A stretch of DNA of 64,000 nucleotides from SZUA-309 sp965230005 (GTDB lineage: Bacteria; Pseudomonadota; Gammaproteobacteria; Pseudomonadales; Azotimanducaceae): assembly GCA_965230005.1 (NCBI GenBank), contig OZ245934.1, positions 186,001 to 250,000 on the forward strand. Reading direction: 5' to 3'. The notes beneath the pieces were generated by a model. It saw only the letters and a list, made by a program, of their open reading frames with translations, made no database searches and was not told where the DNA came from. A program made the translations under genes and the position numbers. Each line of letters opens with the position of its first letter. Within the stretch, counting starts at the first letter, position 1. This document shows, piece after piece, positions 26,313 to 34,518 of this stretch.

Positions 26313-26414
26313 TGAATTTCAGGAACTTCCCTGCTGCTTCTAAGAGTCAGCTTGCGGGACAGTGGGAAATTACACCCATCCTTCCCTTTTGTGAATACCC
26401 TGTGGATAAGTAAA
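26313..26414 (+). CDS. Possible 33-residue small protein
   Basis: An ATG with a strong ribosome site (GGGAGGAAAACGCA then ATG) opens a 33-codon frame, starting MNFRNFPAASKSQLAGQWE and ending PVDK before TAA. TTGACA lies 41 bases upstream (26272-26277) but has no partner -10. No membrane helix. The frame occupies most of the 275-bp gap between the dinB operon and the glycosylasparaginase gene. Chance is possible; the ribosome site is the only strong argument. Confidence 0.35.
26390..26409 (-). other. DnaA-box-like 9-mers
   Basis: On the minus strand 26401-26409 reads TTATCCACA, a perfect DnaA box, and 26390-26398 reads GTATTCACA, one mismatch from TTATTCACA; starts are 11 bp apart. No AT-rich unwinding region, dnaA, dnaN or gidA is near, so this is not an origin. 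It might be a DnaA regulatory or titration site or chance. Confidence 0.3.
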
Positions 26415-26426
26415 TCCACTGACAGT

Positions 26427-27512
26427 TCAGCCGAGCAGACCTTCGATGGGCTCGTGACGGGGCCCGTTCTCGTCGCAGACGGCATAGTTCCTGCCGCCGT
26501 AGAGGGCGACACCGGCATGATTACCCGCACGATCCAGCACATAGAAGTTGACGTTGAAGTCCGGCTGGCCGTCTTCGTTCAGCAGTCGAGAGTCAACCTG
26601 ATAGGAGGCAATCCGGGTGAGGGCGGCCATACCGGCATCCTTCGGCGTCATGCCCTGGCGCATGAACTCCACGATCAGGAAGGAGGCCAGGCTGTACAGG
26701 TTGGCTTCACCGCGCCCCGTGGAGCCTGCCGCGCCCACGTCGTTGTCCACATAGAGACCGGCGCCGAGGATCGGTGAGTCACCGACGCGGCCGGGAATTT
26801 TCCAGGCAAGGCCGCTGGTGGTGGTCACGCCGCAGATGTCTCCGCTGGCGTTGATGCCGTTGCAGTTGATGGTCCCGTAATAGTGTTCCGGGTCTATGCG
26901 ACCCTCGGCCACCATCTCCCGACCCACTCGGTAGCCGGCCTCGGCCCGACTCTCAGGGTCCGGATAGTGCCTGCTGTCCGTACGCCGTTTCCACTCGAGC
27001 CAGAGCGCTCGGGAGTCGGGGGTGTTGAGATCGTCTTCGATGATAAAGCCCATGTTCCGGGCGAAACGCTGGGCGCCTTCGTCGACGAGCAGATGATGGT
27101 CGGTTACATCGGCAACTTTCTGGGCCACGAGCGAGGGTGTGCGCACGCCGCGCAGGCAGGCAACGCCGCCAGCCCGCCGCTTTGGTCCGTGCATGCAGCA
27201 GCTGTCGAGGGTCACTTCGCCATCTGCATCGGGCAGACCGCCGAAACCCACGCTCGAATCTTCGGGATCGAGTTCGACGATGTTCACCCCGGCGATCAGC
27301 GCATCGAGCACGTCGGCACCGGCCGTCATCTGCTCGAAGGCCAGGGCCACGCAGGAGGTCGGACCACCGTTTGTGGCGGTCAGGCCGTTCCCCGAAGCGA
27401 TGACCACGGGCTTCGGACCACCGCGGACGACCGCTGGTGCGGCGCTGACGGCGCCCGCGGCGCCGGCGAGGGCGGTGGAAGTCAGAAACTGGCGTCGATT
27501 GATGCTTGCCAT
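26427..27512 (-). CDS. N4-glycosylasparaginase-type Ntn hydrolase, Tat-exported
   Basis: Isoaspartyl/glycosylasparaginase family, 361 aa. A twin-arginine signal (NRRQFLTST, about residues 5-28) indicates export folded. T214 in YYGTINCNG aligns with the nucleophilic Thr of glycosylasparaginases, and the downstream TTTSGLAWKIPGRVGDSPI, GAGLYVDNDVGAAGSTGRGE block matches the substrate site of the human enzyme. It self-cleaves before T214. Note that the usual HDT is replaced by YGT. Expected activity is release of Asn-linked amino sugar or Asn-like amide hydrolysis. AGGAG precedes ATG. Divergent from the propeller lipoprotein. Confidence 0.9.
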   Translation of the reverse strand: MASINRRQFLTSTALAGAAGAVSAAPAVVRGGPKPVVIASGNGLTATNGGPTSCVALAFEQMTAGADVLDALIAGVNIVELDPEDSSVGFGGLPDADGEVTLDSCCMHGPKRRAGGVACLRGVRTPSLVAQKVADVTDHHLLVDEGAQRFARNMGFIIEDDLNTPDSRALWLEWKRRTDSRHYPDPESRAEAGYRVGREMVAEGRIDPEHYYGTINCNGINASGDICGVTTTSGLAWKIPGRVGDSPILGAGLYVDNDVGAAGSTGRGEANLYSLASFLIVEFMRQGMTPKDAGMAALTRIASYQVDSRLLNEDGQPDFNVNFYVLDRAGNHAGVALYGGRNYAVCDENGPRHEPIEGLLG

Positions 27513-27581
27513 CGAGTCTCCTGAGCAGGTTCAGCTGGAAGATTCAGCATGACATGATTGCTCGAGACGAACGAGGCGGGC

Positions 27582-28685
27582 GTGGCAGCAGCGTTGAGAA
27601 TCTTCGGCGGAACTATCGTGGCAATCGCGGGGCTGACCCTCGTCACGAGCTGCAGCGACGCGGAGCGATCAGAGGGAGGCATCGCCGTGCAGGTCACACG
27701 ACTGATCGACGAGCCGATCATCACCCCGGCAACCAGTCCCAGCATTGGCGAGAACATTCAGGGACCTTCACTCATTCGCGTGCCTGCTTGGATTTCAGAT
27801 CCCCTTGGCCGCTACTACCTCTATTTTGCCGACCACAAGGGCACCTACATCCGTCTGGCCTATGCCGACGATCTCGCGGGGCCCTGGCGCGTCCATGAAC
27901 CTGGCAGCCTGCAGCTGGCCGATTCCCATTTCCCGACGGAACCCCCGGCGGTGCCGGAAGGGGCGAGGGAGAAGGTCTACGCTCGCTACCGGGCGCTCGG
28001 CATGGATCCGGGAGCCTTGCCGCACGATCCCGTGTATGAAATGACGGCGCCGCACATCGCATCACCCGATGTCCACGTGGATCATGAGCGGCAGCGCATC
28101 GTCATGTACTACCACGGCTTGTCAGGGTTCGGTCTCCAGGAGAGTCGGGTGGCTCTCTCCGCCGACGGCATCAACTTCGACGCCAGGGAAGCCACGCTCG
28201 GCCGGACCTACATGCGCGCTTTCGCCTGGCAGGGTATGACCTATGTGCTCGCCATGCCGGGCATCTTCTATCGCTCAGCCGATGGTCTGTCGGCTTTCGA
28301 GCAGGGCCCGCAACTCTTCAACAAAGACATGCGTCACAGCGCGGTATTGCGCCGCGGAAACGAGCTCCTCGTGTTCTGGACCCAGGTGGGTCATGCGCCG
28401 GAACGTATCCTGCTGAGCCGCATCGACCTTTCCGGGCCCTGGGAGCAGTGGCAGGCGAGTGACCCGGTGGAGGTGCTGCGACCGGAGCGGTCCTGGGAAG
28501 GGGCCGATGCGCCCCTCGAGCCGTCGCAGCGCAGCACAGCGTACGGCAGGGTCAATCAGCTCCGGGATCCGGCCATTTTCGAGGAGGCCGGGCGGACCTA
28601 TCTCCTCTATGCGGTCGCCGGCGAAAGCGGTATTGCCATTGCAGAGGTGAACTTTACGGCGCCCGCGGGCGACTGGCCGCCTTGA
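27582..28685 (+). CDS. Beta-propeller lipoprotein, GH43-like fold
   Basis: Lipoprotein with a signal ending in lipobox LVTSC. I choose GTG 27582 (MAAALRIFGG...; GAGG precedes) over the TTG at 27558. The roughly 345-residue mature part has repeated sheet motifs typical of five-bladed GH43/GH32-like propellers: YYLYFADHKGTYIRLAYADDL, IVMYYHGLSGF, ILLSRIDLSGPW. No certain catalytic triad is assigned. Possible role is glycan binding or hydrolysis at the cell surface, fitting the neighbouring glycosylasparaginase. An array of hairpins follows the stop. Confidence 0.7.
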   Translation: MAAALRIFGGTIVAIAGLTLVTSCSDAERSEGGIAVQVTRLIDEPIITPATSPSIGENIQGPSLIRVPAWISDPLGRYYLYFADHKGTYIRLAYADDLAGPWRVHEPGSLQLADSHFPTEPPAVPEGAREKVYARYRALGMDPGALPHDPVYEMTAPHIASPDVHVDHERQRIVMYYHGLSGFGLQESRVALSADGINFDAREATLGRTYMRAFAWQGMTYVLAMPGIFYRSADGLSAFEQGPQLFNKDMRHSAVLRRGNELLVFWTQVGHAPERILLSRIDLSGPWEQWQASDPVEVLRPERSWEGADAPLEPSQRSTAYGRVNQLRDPAIFEEAGRTYLLYAVAGESGIAIAEVNFTAPAGDWPP

Positions 28686-28700
28686 GGGCGAGGCATTTCT

Positions 28701-28797
28701 GGATCAGGCTTCGCCTTTTTTTGGTCAGGCTTCGCCCTTTTTCGTCGGGCTTCGCTTTTTTGATCAGGCTTCGCCTTTTTTTAATTAGGCTTCGCCT
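28701..28797 (+). terminator. Five tandem hairpin plus T-tract units
   Basis: The core AGGCTTCGCCT (small hairpin with loop TTC) followed by a T-run occurs at 28706-28716, 28727-28737 (variant), 28747-28756 (variant), 28766-28776 and 28787-28797; spacing is 21, 20, 19 and 21 bases. In the plus direction copies 1-4 look like minimal intrinsic terminators for the propeller gene. The last copy is the 3' coding end (GEA, stop) of the minus-strand gene, so the array looks like repeated copies of that gene end. Confidence 0.7.
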
Positions 28798-29552
28798 AGG
28801 GCCTTGAGCATCCGCTTCAGCGCAAAGTGACGGTAGCTTTCGAGGAGCAGAGCGTCGATTTCTTCCCAGTCGGCGTGATCCTCCACGTCCAGACTGATCC
28901 AGCCATTGTGTCCCATGTAAGCGGGAATGTGGTAACGCGGGTCGGCTGAGAGCGACAGCTGCCGGTCCGGCCCCACCCAGAACAGCAGCATCATGCGGCC
29001 CGTGTAGTAAGCGGTGCTGACAAAGGTCTTCTTGCCGGCTTTCCAGACCGGATTACCGAACTGACGATCGGGGTGTGTTTCAGGGAGTTGGGCGCAGCGT
29101 GCTTCGAGCGCCTTCAACACGGCCCGGCCGCGCTTGCCGAGAAACGGATCGATCTCTTCCGCTTTGAATTTCCGTGGCGGCTTGATGCTTATGGTGTCAC
29201 CGAGCGTCTTGACCAGCGCGGCCGGTGCAGCCTTCTCGTAGGCCTCACGAGTGCGCTTGGCGATCGTCTCCCAGGAGAGATCACCATTCAGCTCCATGCC
29301 CAGCCAGCCCTTCGGGCCCGTATAGGGCGGCACGAAGAAGTGCTCGGGTTCCATCTCCGTGTAGAGCTGCTGGGCTCCGGGTGGCGCGTCGAGGTTCAGG
29401 GCCACCCGGCCGTCGCCATGGTGATTGATCGTGTAGGTTGCGAAGGTTTTTCCACGCACCTTGAAGCTCGGGGAACCGTGGGATTCCACTTCTTCCGTTT
29501 CCGGAAAGCTCGCCATGAGTTCGCGCACAGCGTCGCTGATCGTTCTCGCCAT
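28785..29552 (-). CDS. Tandem MmcQ/YjbR-like domain protein
   Basis: A 255-aa protein with two copies of the MmcQ/YjbR (double-wing, CyaY-like) domain, roughly residues 1-105 and 130-255. Both copies keep the pattern GxPxFKxxxKTF ... WxGLD/GWxSLDxxxxxDW (e.g. SPSFKVRGKTFATY and NPVWKAGKKTFVSTAYY; GWLGMELNGDLSW and GWISLDVEDHADW). The family binds DNA in some members; function here unknown. Start ATG 29552 has AGGGAGAGG upstream. The final GEA codons belong to the adjacent repeat array. Confidence 0.75.
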   Translation of the reverse strand: MARTISDAVRELMASFPETEEVESHGSPSFKVRGKTFATYTINHHGDGRVALNLDAPPGAQQLYTEMEPEHFFVPPYTGPKGWLGMELNGDLSWETIAKRTREAYEKAAPAALVKTLGDTISIKPPRKFKAEEIDPFLGKRGRAVLKALEARCAQLPETHPDRQFGNPVWKAGKKTFVSTAYYTGRMMLLFWVGPDRQLSLSADPRYHIPAYMGHNGWISLDVEDHADWEEIDALLLESYRHFALKRMLKALGEA

Positions 29553-29663
29553 TGGTGGGCACCTCTCCCTTTGTTCCCTGTCTGCGCCAGCGACTAAGCG
29601 CGACGCGCCCGCTGAGGTATGATTCTGCGCCCTGCGCGCTAGTTCAACCTGTCTGGATTCACC

Positions 29664-30392
29664 ATGACTGCCGACCCCCTCGGTCTTATCGATGACTTCG
29701 ATCCCTGGCACTCTGCCGCACCGCTGATCGTCTATATGGATATCAAGAGCCCCTATGCTTTCATCGCCAAAGATCCGACCTATCAGCTGGCGGCGGAGCT
29801 CAGCATCGACATCGACTGGCGGCCCCTGACCTTAGACATTCCGAGCTACCTCGGCTCAGCGAAGCTCGACAAATCCGGTAAGGTCGCATCGTCAGAGCGC
29901 ACGCCGGAGCAGTGGGCGGCCGTGAAGTACGCCTATCGGGATGCGCGGCGCTACGCCGAGCTGCAAGGCTATTCCCTTCGCGGCACGGAGAAAATCTGGG
30001 ACACGAGCCTTGCCCATATGGGTTTCTGGTGGGCAAAGGCGCAGGGGCAGTCGGTGCTCAAAGCCTATCTGGATCACGTGTATCCGCGCTTCTGGGTACG
30101 CGATTTCGATGCGGAGGATCTCGCCACGGTCCAGGCCGCCTTGCAAACGGCCGGCGCGGACGTCAACGGTTTCGCCGACTATGTGGCTGGTCCAGGGCGC
30201 AGTTTTCACGACGCCATGCAGGGGGCCATTTTTGAAGCAGGGATCTACGGTGTGCCGGGCTACGTGCTGCAAGGTGAGTACTACTTTGGTCGCGAGCATC
30301 TGCCGACGGTGCGCTGGATGCTGACCGGGCGGGACGGGCCTGTACCGGACGTGGCCAATCCCGGTCCTGGTCCGGCAGGGAGCTGGCTGTGA
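29664..30392 (+). CDS. DsbA-fold isomerase, HCCA-isomerase/GST-kappa-like (1)
   Basis: Thioredoxin-fold protein with an inserted helical domain, 242 aa, of the 2-hydroxychromene-2-carboxylate isomerase/GST kappa family. The N-terminal MDIKSPYAFIAKDP carries the Ser expected to activate glutathione, replacing a DsbA Cys pair. The C-terminal GIYGVPGYVLQGEYYFGREHLPTVRWML is the typical cis-Pro and docking segment. Members need glutathione and act in aromatic ring degradation or as transferases. Its stop overlaps the GTG of the next, paralogous gene. Confidence 0.85.
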   Translation: MTADPLGLIDDFDPWHSAAPLIVYMDIKSPYAFIAKDPTYQLAAELSIDIDWRPLTLDIPSYLGSAKLDKSGKVASSERTPEQWAAVKYAYRDARRYAELQGYSLRGTEKIWDTSLAHMGFWWAKAQGQSVLKAYLDHVYPRFWVRDFDAEDLATVQAALQTAGADVNGFADYVAGPGRSFHDAMQGAIFEAGIYGVPGYVLQGEYYFGREHLPTVRWMLTGRDGPVPDVANPGPGPAGSWL

Positions 30393-31042
30393 CTCCGGCG
30401 GCAGATTCGCTCCTCGTCCTTTTCGACTTCAAGGACCCGCATTCCTACCTGGCGCTCGAGCCCACTCGGAAAGTCATCGAGCGAACAGGTGTGGTCAGCC
30501 ACTGGATGCCGTTTCTTGGCAAAACGCTACGGGCGCCTTCGGCCCCGGCTTCGGACGCCGACCGCGGTACCCTGCATCGCTGGCATCGAGCGAGCTACGC
30601 CGAACGGGATCTCATCCGCTACGCGGCGGCCCAGGGCCTTTCTGCACGTCATTTCGAAGACGGCGGCCTTTACCGGGCAGCAAATGGCGAATTTGCGGCC
30701 CTCGGTTTCAACTGGGCCATCGGTGAGGGACCGGCGGTCGCCCGCAATTTCCTGACTGAGATGTTCCAGGGCTATTGGGACGGCGATCTGCACGTTGACA
30801 ACGCCGCCGACGTGGCGCGCGCTCTGGCGCTGGCCGGTGCCGATGCGGAGGGCTTCGACGACTATTGCGCCGGACAGGGTCTGGAAGAGTTTGCGGCGCA
30901 GCGCGACGAGGCGGTGGCTGCCGGTGGCTTCGCAGCGCCTTCTTACATCTTCGACGGCCAGGTTTTCCTCGGCCGCCAGCACCTGGCGCGCCTCGAGGCA
31001 CTCATTCGCGCGCAGCAGAACGGACCTGGAGGGGAAGCATGA
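30389..31042 (+). CDS. DsbA-fold isomerase, HCCA-isomerase/GST-kappa-like (2)
   Basis: Paralogue of the preceding gene, 217 aa, with FDFKDPHSYLALEPTRKV at the N-terminus (same Ser position) and FAAPSYIFDGQVFLGRQHLARLEALI at the C-terminus. The start is GTG at 30389, overlapping the previous stop by 4 bases, and the stop overlaps the ATG of the gamma-glutamyltransferase (ATGA). Two glutathione-type isomerases coupled to a glutathione-cleaving enzyme suggest one pathway that forms and then trims glutathione adducts. Confidence 0.85.
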   Translation: MTPAADSLLVLFDFKDPHSYLALEPTRKVIERTGVVSHWMPFLGKTLRAPSAPASDADRGTLHRWHRASYAERDLIRYAAAQGLSARHFEDGGLYRAANGEFAALGFNWAIGEGPAVARNFLTEMFQGYWDGDLHVDNAADVARALALAGADAEGFDDYCAGQGLEEFAAQRDEAVAAGGFAAPSYIFDGQVFLGRQHLARLEALIRAQQNGPGGEA

Positions 31043-32601
31043 ACTGGAATCAACCTTATGCGGCAGCCCGCTCACCGGTTTGTGCCGACAACGTCGTGGC
31101 GACGTCGCAGCCGCTCGCCACGCAGGCGGGTATCGAGGCGCTCCGCCGGGGTGGCAACGCGGTCGATGCAGCCCTCGCAGCGGCGATCACCCTGACTGTC
31201 GTAGAACCGAACAACAACGGCCTTGGCAGCGACGCCTTCGCGATCCTCTGGGACGGCAGCGAGCTCGTGGGTCTCAATGCCAGCGGTCGTGCGCCCGCGC
31301 TCTTGACGCCAGATCGCTATGCTGGGCGGGATGAAGTGCCGGTTCGAGGCTGGGACCCGGTGACGGTTCCCGGTGCTGTGAGCGCGTGGGTGGCTTTGTC
31401 GGAGCGCTACGGACGCTTGCCCTTTGCCGATCTCTTTGCCGATGCCATCCGCTATGCGGCGGAGGGTTTTCAGGTGGGACCAAAGACCGCTTTCTACTGG
31501 CGCCTGGCGGCTAAATCGTTCGCGGACATGCCTGGCTTCGTCGATCACTTTACACCCGCGCCGGAGGCAGGCCGCCGGTTCAGGCGGCCGGACATGGTGC
31601 GCAGCCTCGAGCAGATTGCCGAGAGCCGTGGACAGGCTTTCTACACGGGTGCTCTCGCTGAAAGCATGGCGGCCTGTGCGGAGGCTGAAGGCGGGGCGCT
31701 GCGTCTGGAGGACCTGGCCCGCCATCGCCCGGACTGGGTGGATCCGATTGGTCAGTCCTACGGTGAATTGTCGCTGCACGAGATTCCGCCGAACGGTCAG
31801 GGGCTCGCTGCTCAAGTCGCGCTCGCGATTCTGGCGGAAGGCGGCCCGGCGCGTTTTGACAGCGTCGACGGTGTACACCGGCAGATCGAGGCCATGAAGC
31901 TCGCCATCGGCGCCGCCTTCGAGCATTTTGCGGATGCGGACGCCATGCACCTGGCACCGGAAGCGTTGCTGGAACCCGGCAGCATTGCCCGGGCGGCTGC
32001 CGGAATCGGCGAGCGCGCCATGACGTTGCCGCCCGTCTCCCTGCCGGTGAGCCATGACACGGTCTACCTCTGTGCAGCGGATGCCTCGGGTCTCATGGTG
32101 TCGTTCATCCAGTCCAACTACATGGGCTTCGGCTCCGGGGTCGTCATCCCCGGAACCGGCATCGCCATGCAGAACCGGGGCTGCGGGTTCTCCCTGGACC
32201 CGACGCATCCGAACTGCCTGGCGCCCGGGAAGCGGCCCTTTCACACGATCATTCCAGGTTTCGTGACGGATAGGGGCGCACCGCGCCTGGCCTTCGGCGT
32301 GATGGGAGGCCACATGCAGCACCAGGGGCATTTCCAGATGGTGCAGCGCATCTTCGATCATGGGGAGAATCCCCAGGCTGCCAGCGATGCGCCGCGCTGG
32401 CACGTGTTTCCTGACTACAGCGTTGGTCTCGAGAGCGGATTTCCGGAGGACGTGGCCAAGGGGCTGGCCGAGCGTGGTCACGAGGTCCGTTACGTAGAGG
32501 AAGAGCACGTGTTTGGTGGTGCGCAACTCATACTGCGCGCGGAAGATGGCTACGTGGCCGGTTCCGACCATCGCAAGGAAGGTCACGCTGCCGGTTTCTG
32601 A
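31039..32601 (+). CDS. Gamma-glutamyltransferase-family Ntn hydrolase
   Basis: A 520-aa self-processing enzyme; T341 in SHDTVYLCAAD is the nucleophile that becomes the small-subunit N-terminus. Upstream family blocks are GIEALRRGGNAVDAALAA and NNGLGSDAF; downstream MQNRGCGFSLDPTHPN and the RPFHTIIPG segment. The start used is ATG 31039, overlapping the isomerase stop; the longer frame from 30865 is a shadow. No signal peptide is seen, so unlike classical GGT it appears cytoplasmic, which also fits the related acylase or AHL-type homologues (YwrD-like). It cleaves gamma-glutamyl bonds. Its 3' end overlaps the convergent regulator gene by 19 bp. Confidence 0.85.
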   Translation: MNWNQPYAAARSPVCADNVVATSQPLATQAGIEALRRGGNAVDAALAAAITLTVVEPNNNGLGSDAFAILWDGSELVGLNASGRAPALLTPDRYAGRDEVPVRGWDPVTVPGAVSAWVALSERYGRLPFADLFADAIRYAAEGFQVGPKTAFYWRLAAKSFADMPGFVDHFTPAPEAGRRFRRPDMVRSLEQIAESRGQAFYTGALAESMAACAEAEGGALRLEDLARHRPDWVDPIGQSYGELSLHEIPPNGQGLAAQVALAILAEGGPARFDSVDGVHRQIEAMKLAIGAAFEHFADADAMHLAPEALLEPGSIARAAAGIGERAMTLPPVSLPVSHDTVYLCAADASGLMVSFIQSNYMGFGSGVVIPGTGIAMQNRGCGFSLDPTHPNCLAPGKRPFHTIIPGFVTDRGAPRLAFGVMGGHMQHQGHFQMVQRIFDHGENPQAASDAPRWHVFPDYSVGLESGFPEDVAKGLAERGHEVRYVEEEHVFGGAQLILRAEDGYVAGSDHRKEGHAAGF

Positions 32602-33410
32602 TCCGCGCCTTCCCGTTTGAAGAACCGTCGCCAGTAGCTTTTTCCCAGCTGATCGTAGGCACGCATGGCGTCGATCATGGCGCGACGGGCAACCACGTCC
32701 ACCAGAGGATCCGGCAACATCGGATCAAGCAGGATGTCTCTCGTCACCAGGCGGCCGACGAGCAGCGTTTCCCGCGCCGAGGCGTGCTCATCGAGCGTTG
32801 CGAGGCGGGCCGTGCTTTGCTCGAGACGTTCGACGTTCTTCCGGTAGCGGGCTTCCAGGGCAGGGGTGTCCCAGAGGCTTTGCGCATCGATTGTCGCTTC
32901 GGGCACCAGTTCCGAGGCGTTCAGGCAGATGGCCTCCGGGTCGAGCCCTAGTTCCACGAGATCTGCTCGGAGTTCCTCGAGGCTGCGGCGCAGATTGGCT
33001 GGTCGAAGCCAGAGCCCGGTCCGCGCTTCGGCGAAGCCGAACAGGCCGAGCGCCCGTTCATTGCCCCGTCGCCGGGTTTTGTTACTGCGGGACAGGTGCC
33101 CGACAAGCACCGTCATCCAACCCCCGCTCCAGGGTTTGAGAGAGGCTTCTGCCTTTGCCCAGCTCCGGACCAGCGAGTGCAGTGTGCCGCCCCTGGAGCC
33201 CAGGCCATAGCGGCCACGACCGGCCGATCGCAGTGAGCCCTCGCGCACCAGACGCGCCAGAGCGACTCGGATGGAACTTGGCTCCATAGAAAAAAGTTCA
33301 GCTGCAGCAATAAGATAGCTCGCACTTAGAGAACTGGCCGAGGTTGAGTCGACGAGCGCGAGAATGAGCTCACGCGCGGAAAGGGGTTTCACATCAGGCT
33401 TGTCAGTCAT
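32583..33410 (-). CDS. PaaX-family transcriptional regulator
   Basis: A 275-aa GntR-like regulator with an N-terminal winged helix (SASYLIAAAELFSMEPSSIRVALARLVREGSLRSAGRGRYGL, about residues 30-72) and a C-terminal PaaX domain (LKPWSGGWMTVLVGH, ALGLFGFAEARTGLWLRPANL). PaaX binds phenylacetyl-CoA in E. coli, but here no paa genes are near. ATG at 33410 has no clear ribosome site. It is divergent from a fatty acid desaturase and could respond to an acyl-CoA; this is inference from context. Confidence 0.85.
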   Translation of the reverse strand: MTDKPDVKPLSARELILALVDSTSASSLSASYLIAAAELFSMEPSSIRVALARLVREGSLRSAGRGRYGLGSRGGTLHSLVRSWAKAEASLKPWSGGWMTVLVGHLSRSNKTRRRGNERALGLFGFAEARTGLWLRPANLRRSLEELRADLVELGLDPEAICLNASELVPEATIDAQSLWDTPALEARYRKNVERLEQSTARLATLDEHASARETLLVGRLVTRDILLDPMLPDPLVDVVARRAMIDAMRAYDQLGKSYWRRFFKREGADQKPAA

Positions 33411-33414
33411 GATT

Positions 33415-33459
33415 GAATATTACATAATTTGCCCAGTTTCGAATATTCGCGTTATAAAT
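33415..33459 (+). promoter_or_regulatory. Divergent promoter and repeated operator-like motif
   Basis: TTGCCC (33429-33434), 18-base spacer, TATAAA(T) from 33453 fits a sigma-70 promoter reading to the desaturase. GAATATT occurs at 33415-33421 and 33441-33447, starts 26 bp apart; the second is inside the palindrome GAATATTC between -35 and -10. Good candidates for the binding site of the adjacent PaaX-type regulator. The gap is only 64 bp. Confidence 0.55.
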
Positions 33460-33474
33460 TTTTCAGGGTCCGCC

Positions 33475-34473
33475 ATGACGAACGTAGCGCCGCCAACGGC
33501 ACCAGACAGCCGAACCAACATCGAAAGCACGGAAGAGGCCGCTAAGGTCGACAGCAGCGTCGATGCTGCCGTCCGCCTTTCAGACATCCTGACGCCCGAG
33601 GAGATGAAGCCATTTGTTGCCCGGTCGGACGTCCGGGCCTGGCTCATGGTGCTGGCCAACATCGGCATTTTTGCTTTTGCCTTTGCGTTACCTGCACTCT
33701 GGCTGAACCCGCTGACGATCGTTTTGAGTATCCTGCTCCTCGGCGGGCGACAGCTTGGCCTCGCGATCTTCTATCACGACTGTTCCCATGGCGTGTTCTT
33801 CAAGACGCGCTGGCTCAACGATCTCATCGGCCACTGGTTCGCGGGCGGCCTGCTCAACACGTCCATGTACGCTTATCGCGCCTATCACCTGAAGCATCAT
33901 CAGTACGCCGGCACCGAGGAGGATCCCGATCTCGGTATCGCCATGGCCTACCCGACGAGCAGGGCGAGCATGAAGCGTAAGCTGACCCGTGACTTGAGCG
34001 GACGCACGGGCCTCAAATCCCTGAAGAGCCAGTTCGGCCGCTTCGGATTCAAGCGCAATCTGCCTTTCGTGATCATGCACGCGGTGCTTCTGGGCGCGCT
34101 GACGCTCGCGGGTATCCCCTGGGCCTATCTGCTCTGGTGGGCGGCCTATGTGTTCGTGCACCAGCTGATCACCCGGCTGCGTTTCATGGGCGAGCATGGC
34201 GTGGCCGTCGATCGGCTGAGCCCGGATGCTCGGGAAAACACCTGCACCACCGAGGTTTCCTGGTGGGAACGGCTTTTAGTGGCACCTAACTATGTGAACT
34301 ACCACCTCGAGCACCATCTGAGCGCCGCCGTTCCCTGCTACCGGCTCCCCGGACTGCATAAGCTTCTCAAGGAGAAGGGCTTCTTCGACGGCTTCGATTG
34401 CCTCTCGAAGGGTTATCTCGACGTGCTTGCCAAAGCCACCCGACAGCGGCAGCCTGAGCCAGCCCCGGCCTGA
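33475..34473 (+). CDS. Membrane fatty acid desaturase
   Basis: Di-iron desaturase, 332 aa from ATG 33475; a longer frame from 33364 runs through the promoter. Three histidine boxes are present: HDCSHG near residue 100, HLKHHQYAG near residue 139 and HLEHHL near residue 280. Membrane helices flank them (IGIFAFAFALPALWL, IVLSILLLGG, VLLGALTLAGIPWAYLLWW). It introduces a double bond into acyl lipids with O2 and reduced electron carriers. Membrane-fluidity control would suit regulation by the divergent acyl-responsive regulator. Confidence 0.92.
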   Translation: MTNVAPPTAPDSRTNIESTEEAAKVDSSVDAAVRLSDILTPEEMKPFVARSDVRAWLMVLANIGIFAFAFALPALWLNPLTIVLSILLLGGRQLGLAIFYHDCSHGVFFKTRWLNDLIGHWFAGGLLNTSMYAYRAYHLKHHQYAGTEEDPDLGIAMAYPTSRASMKRKLTRDLSGRTGLKSLKSQFGRFGFKRNLPFVIMHAVLLGALTLAGIPWAYLLWWAAYVFVHQLITRLRFMGEHGVAVDRLSPDARENTCTTEVSWWERLLVAPNYVNYHLEHHLSAAVPCYRLPGLHKLLKEKGFFDGFDCLSKGYLDVLAKATRQRQPEPAPA

Positions 34474-34518
34474 TAGCAGGCGCCCGGGCGCCATTTTTCG
34501 GCTGGGAGAGGAAAAAAC

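Noticed and set aside
26390..26409. DnaA boxes as a replication origin
   Set aside because: Only two boxes, no AT-rich unwinding element, and no dnaA/dnaN/parAB cluster; the ParA gene is 16 kb away.
28701..28797. CRISPR array
   Set aside because: The unit is about 20 bp with no distinct spacers, it forms hairpin plus T-tract, and there are no cas genes.
31072..32586. Long antisense frame opposite the gamma-glutamyltransferase gene
   Set aside because: No recognisable domains or start signal; the opposite strand encodes a complete Ntn hydrolase.
32583..33410. Phenylacetate degradation cluster
   Set aside because: Only the PaaX-type regulator and a distant PaaI-type thioesterase are present; no paaABCDE, paaK or paaZ genes are in the window.
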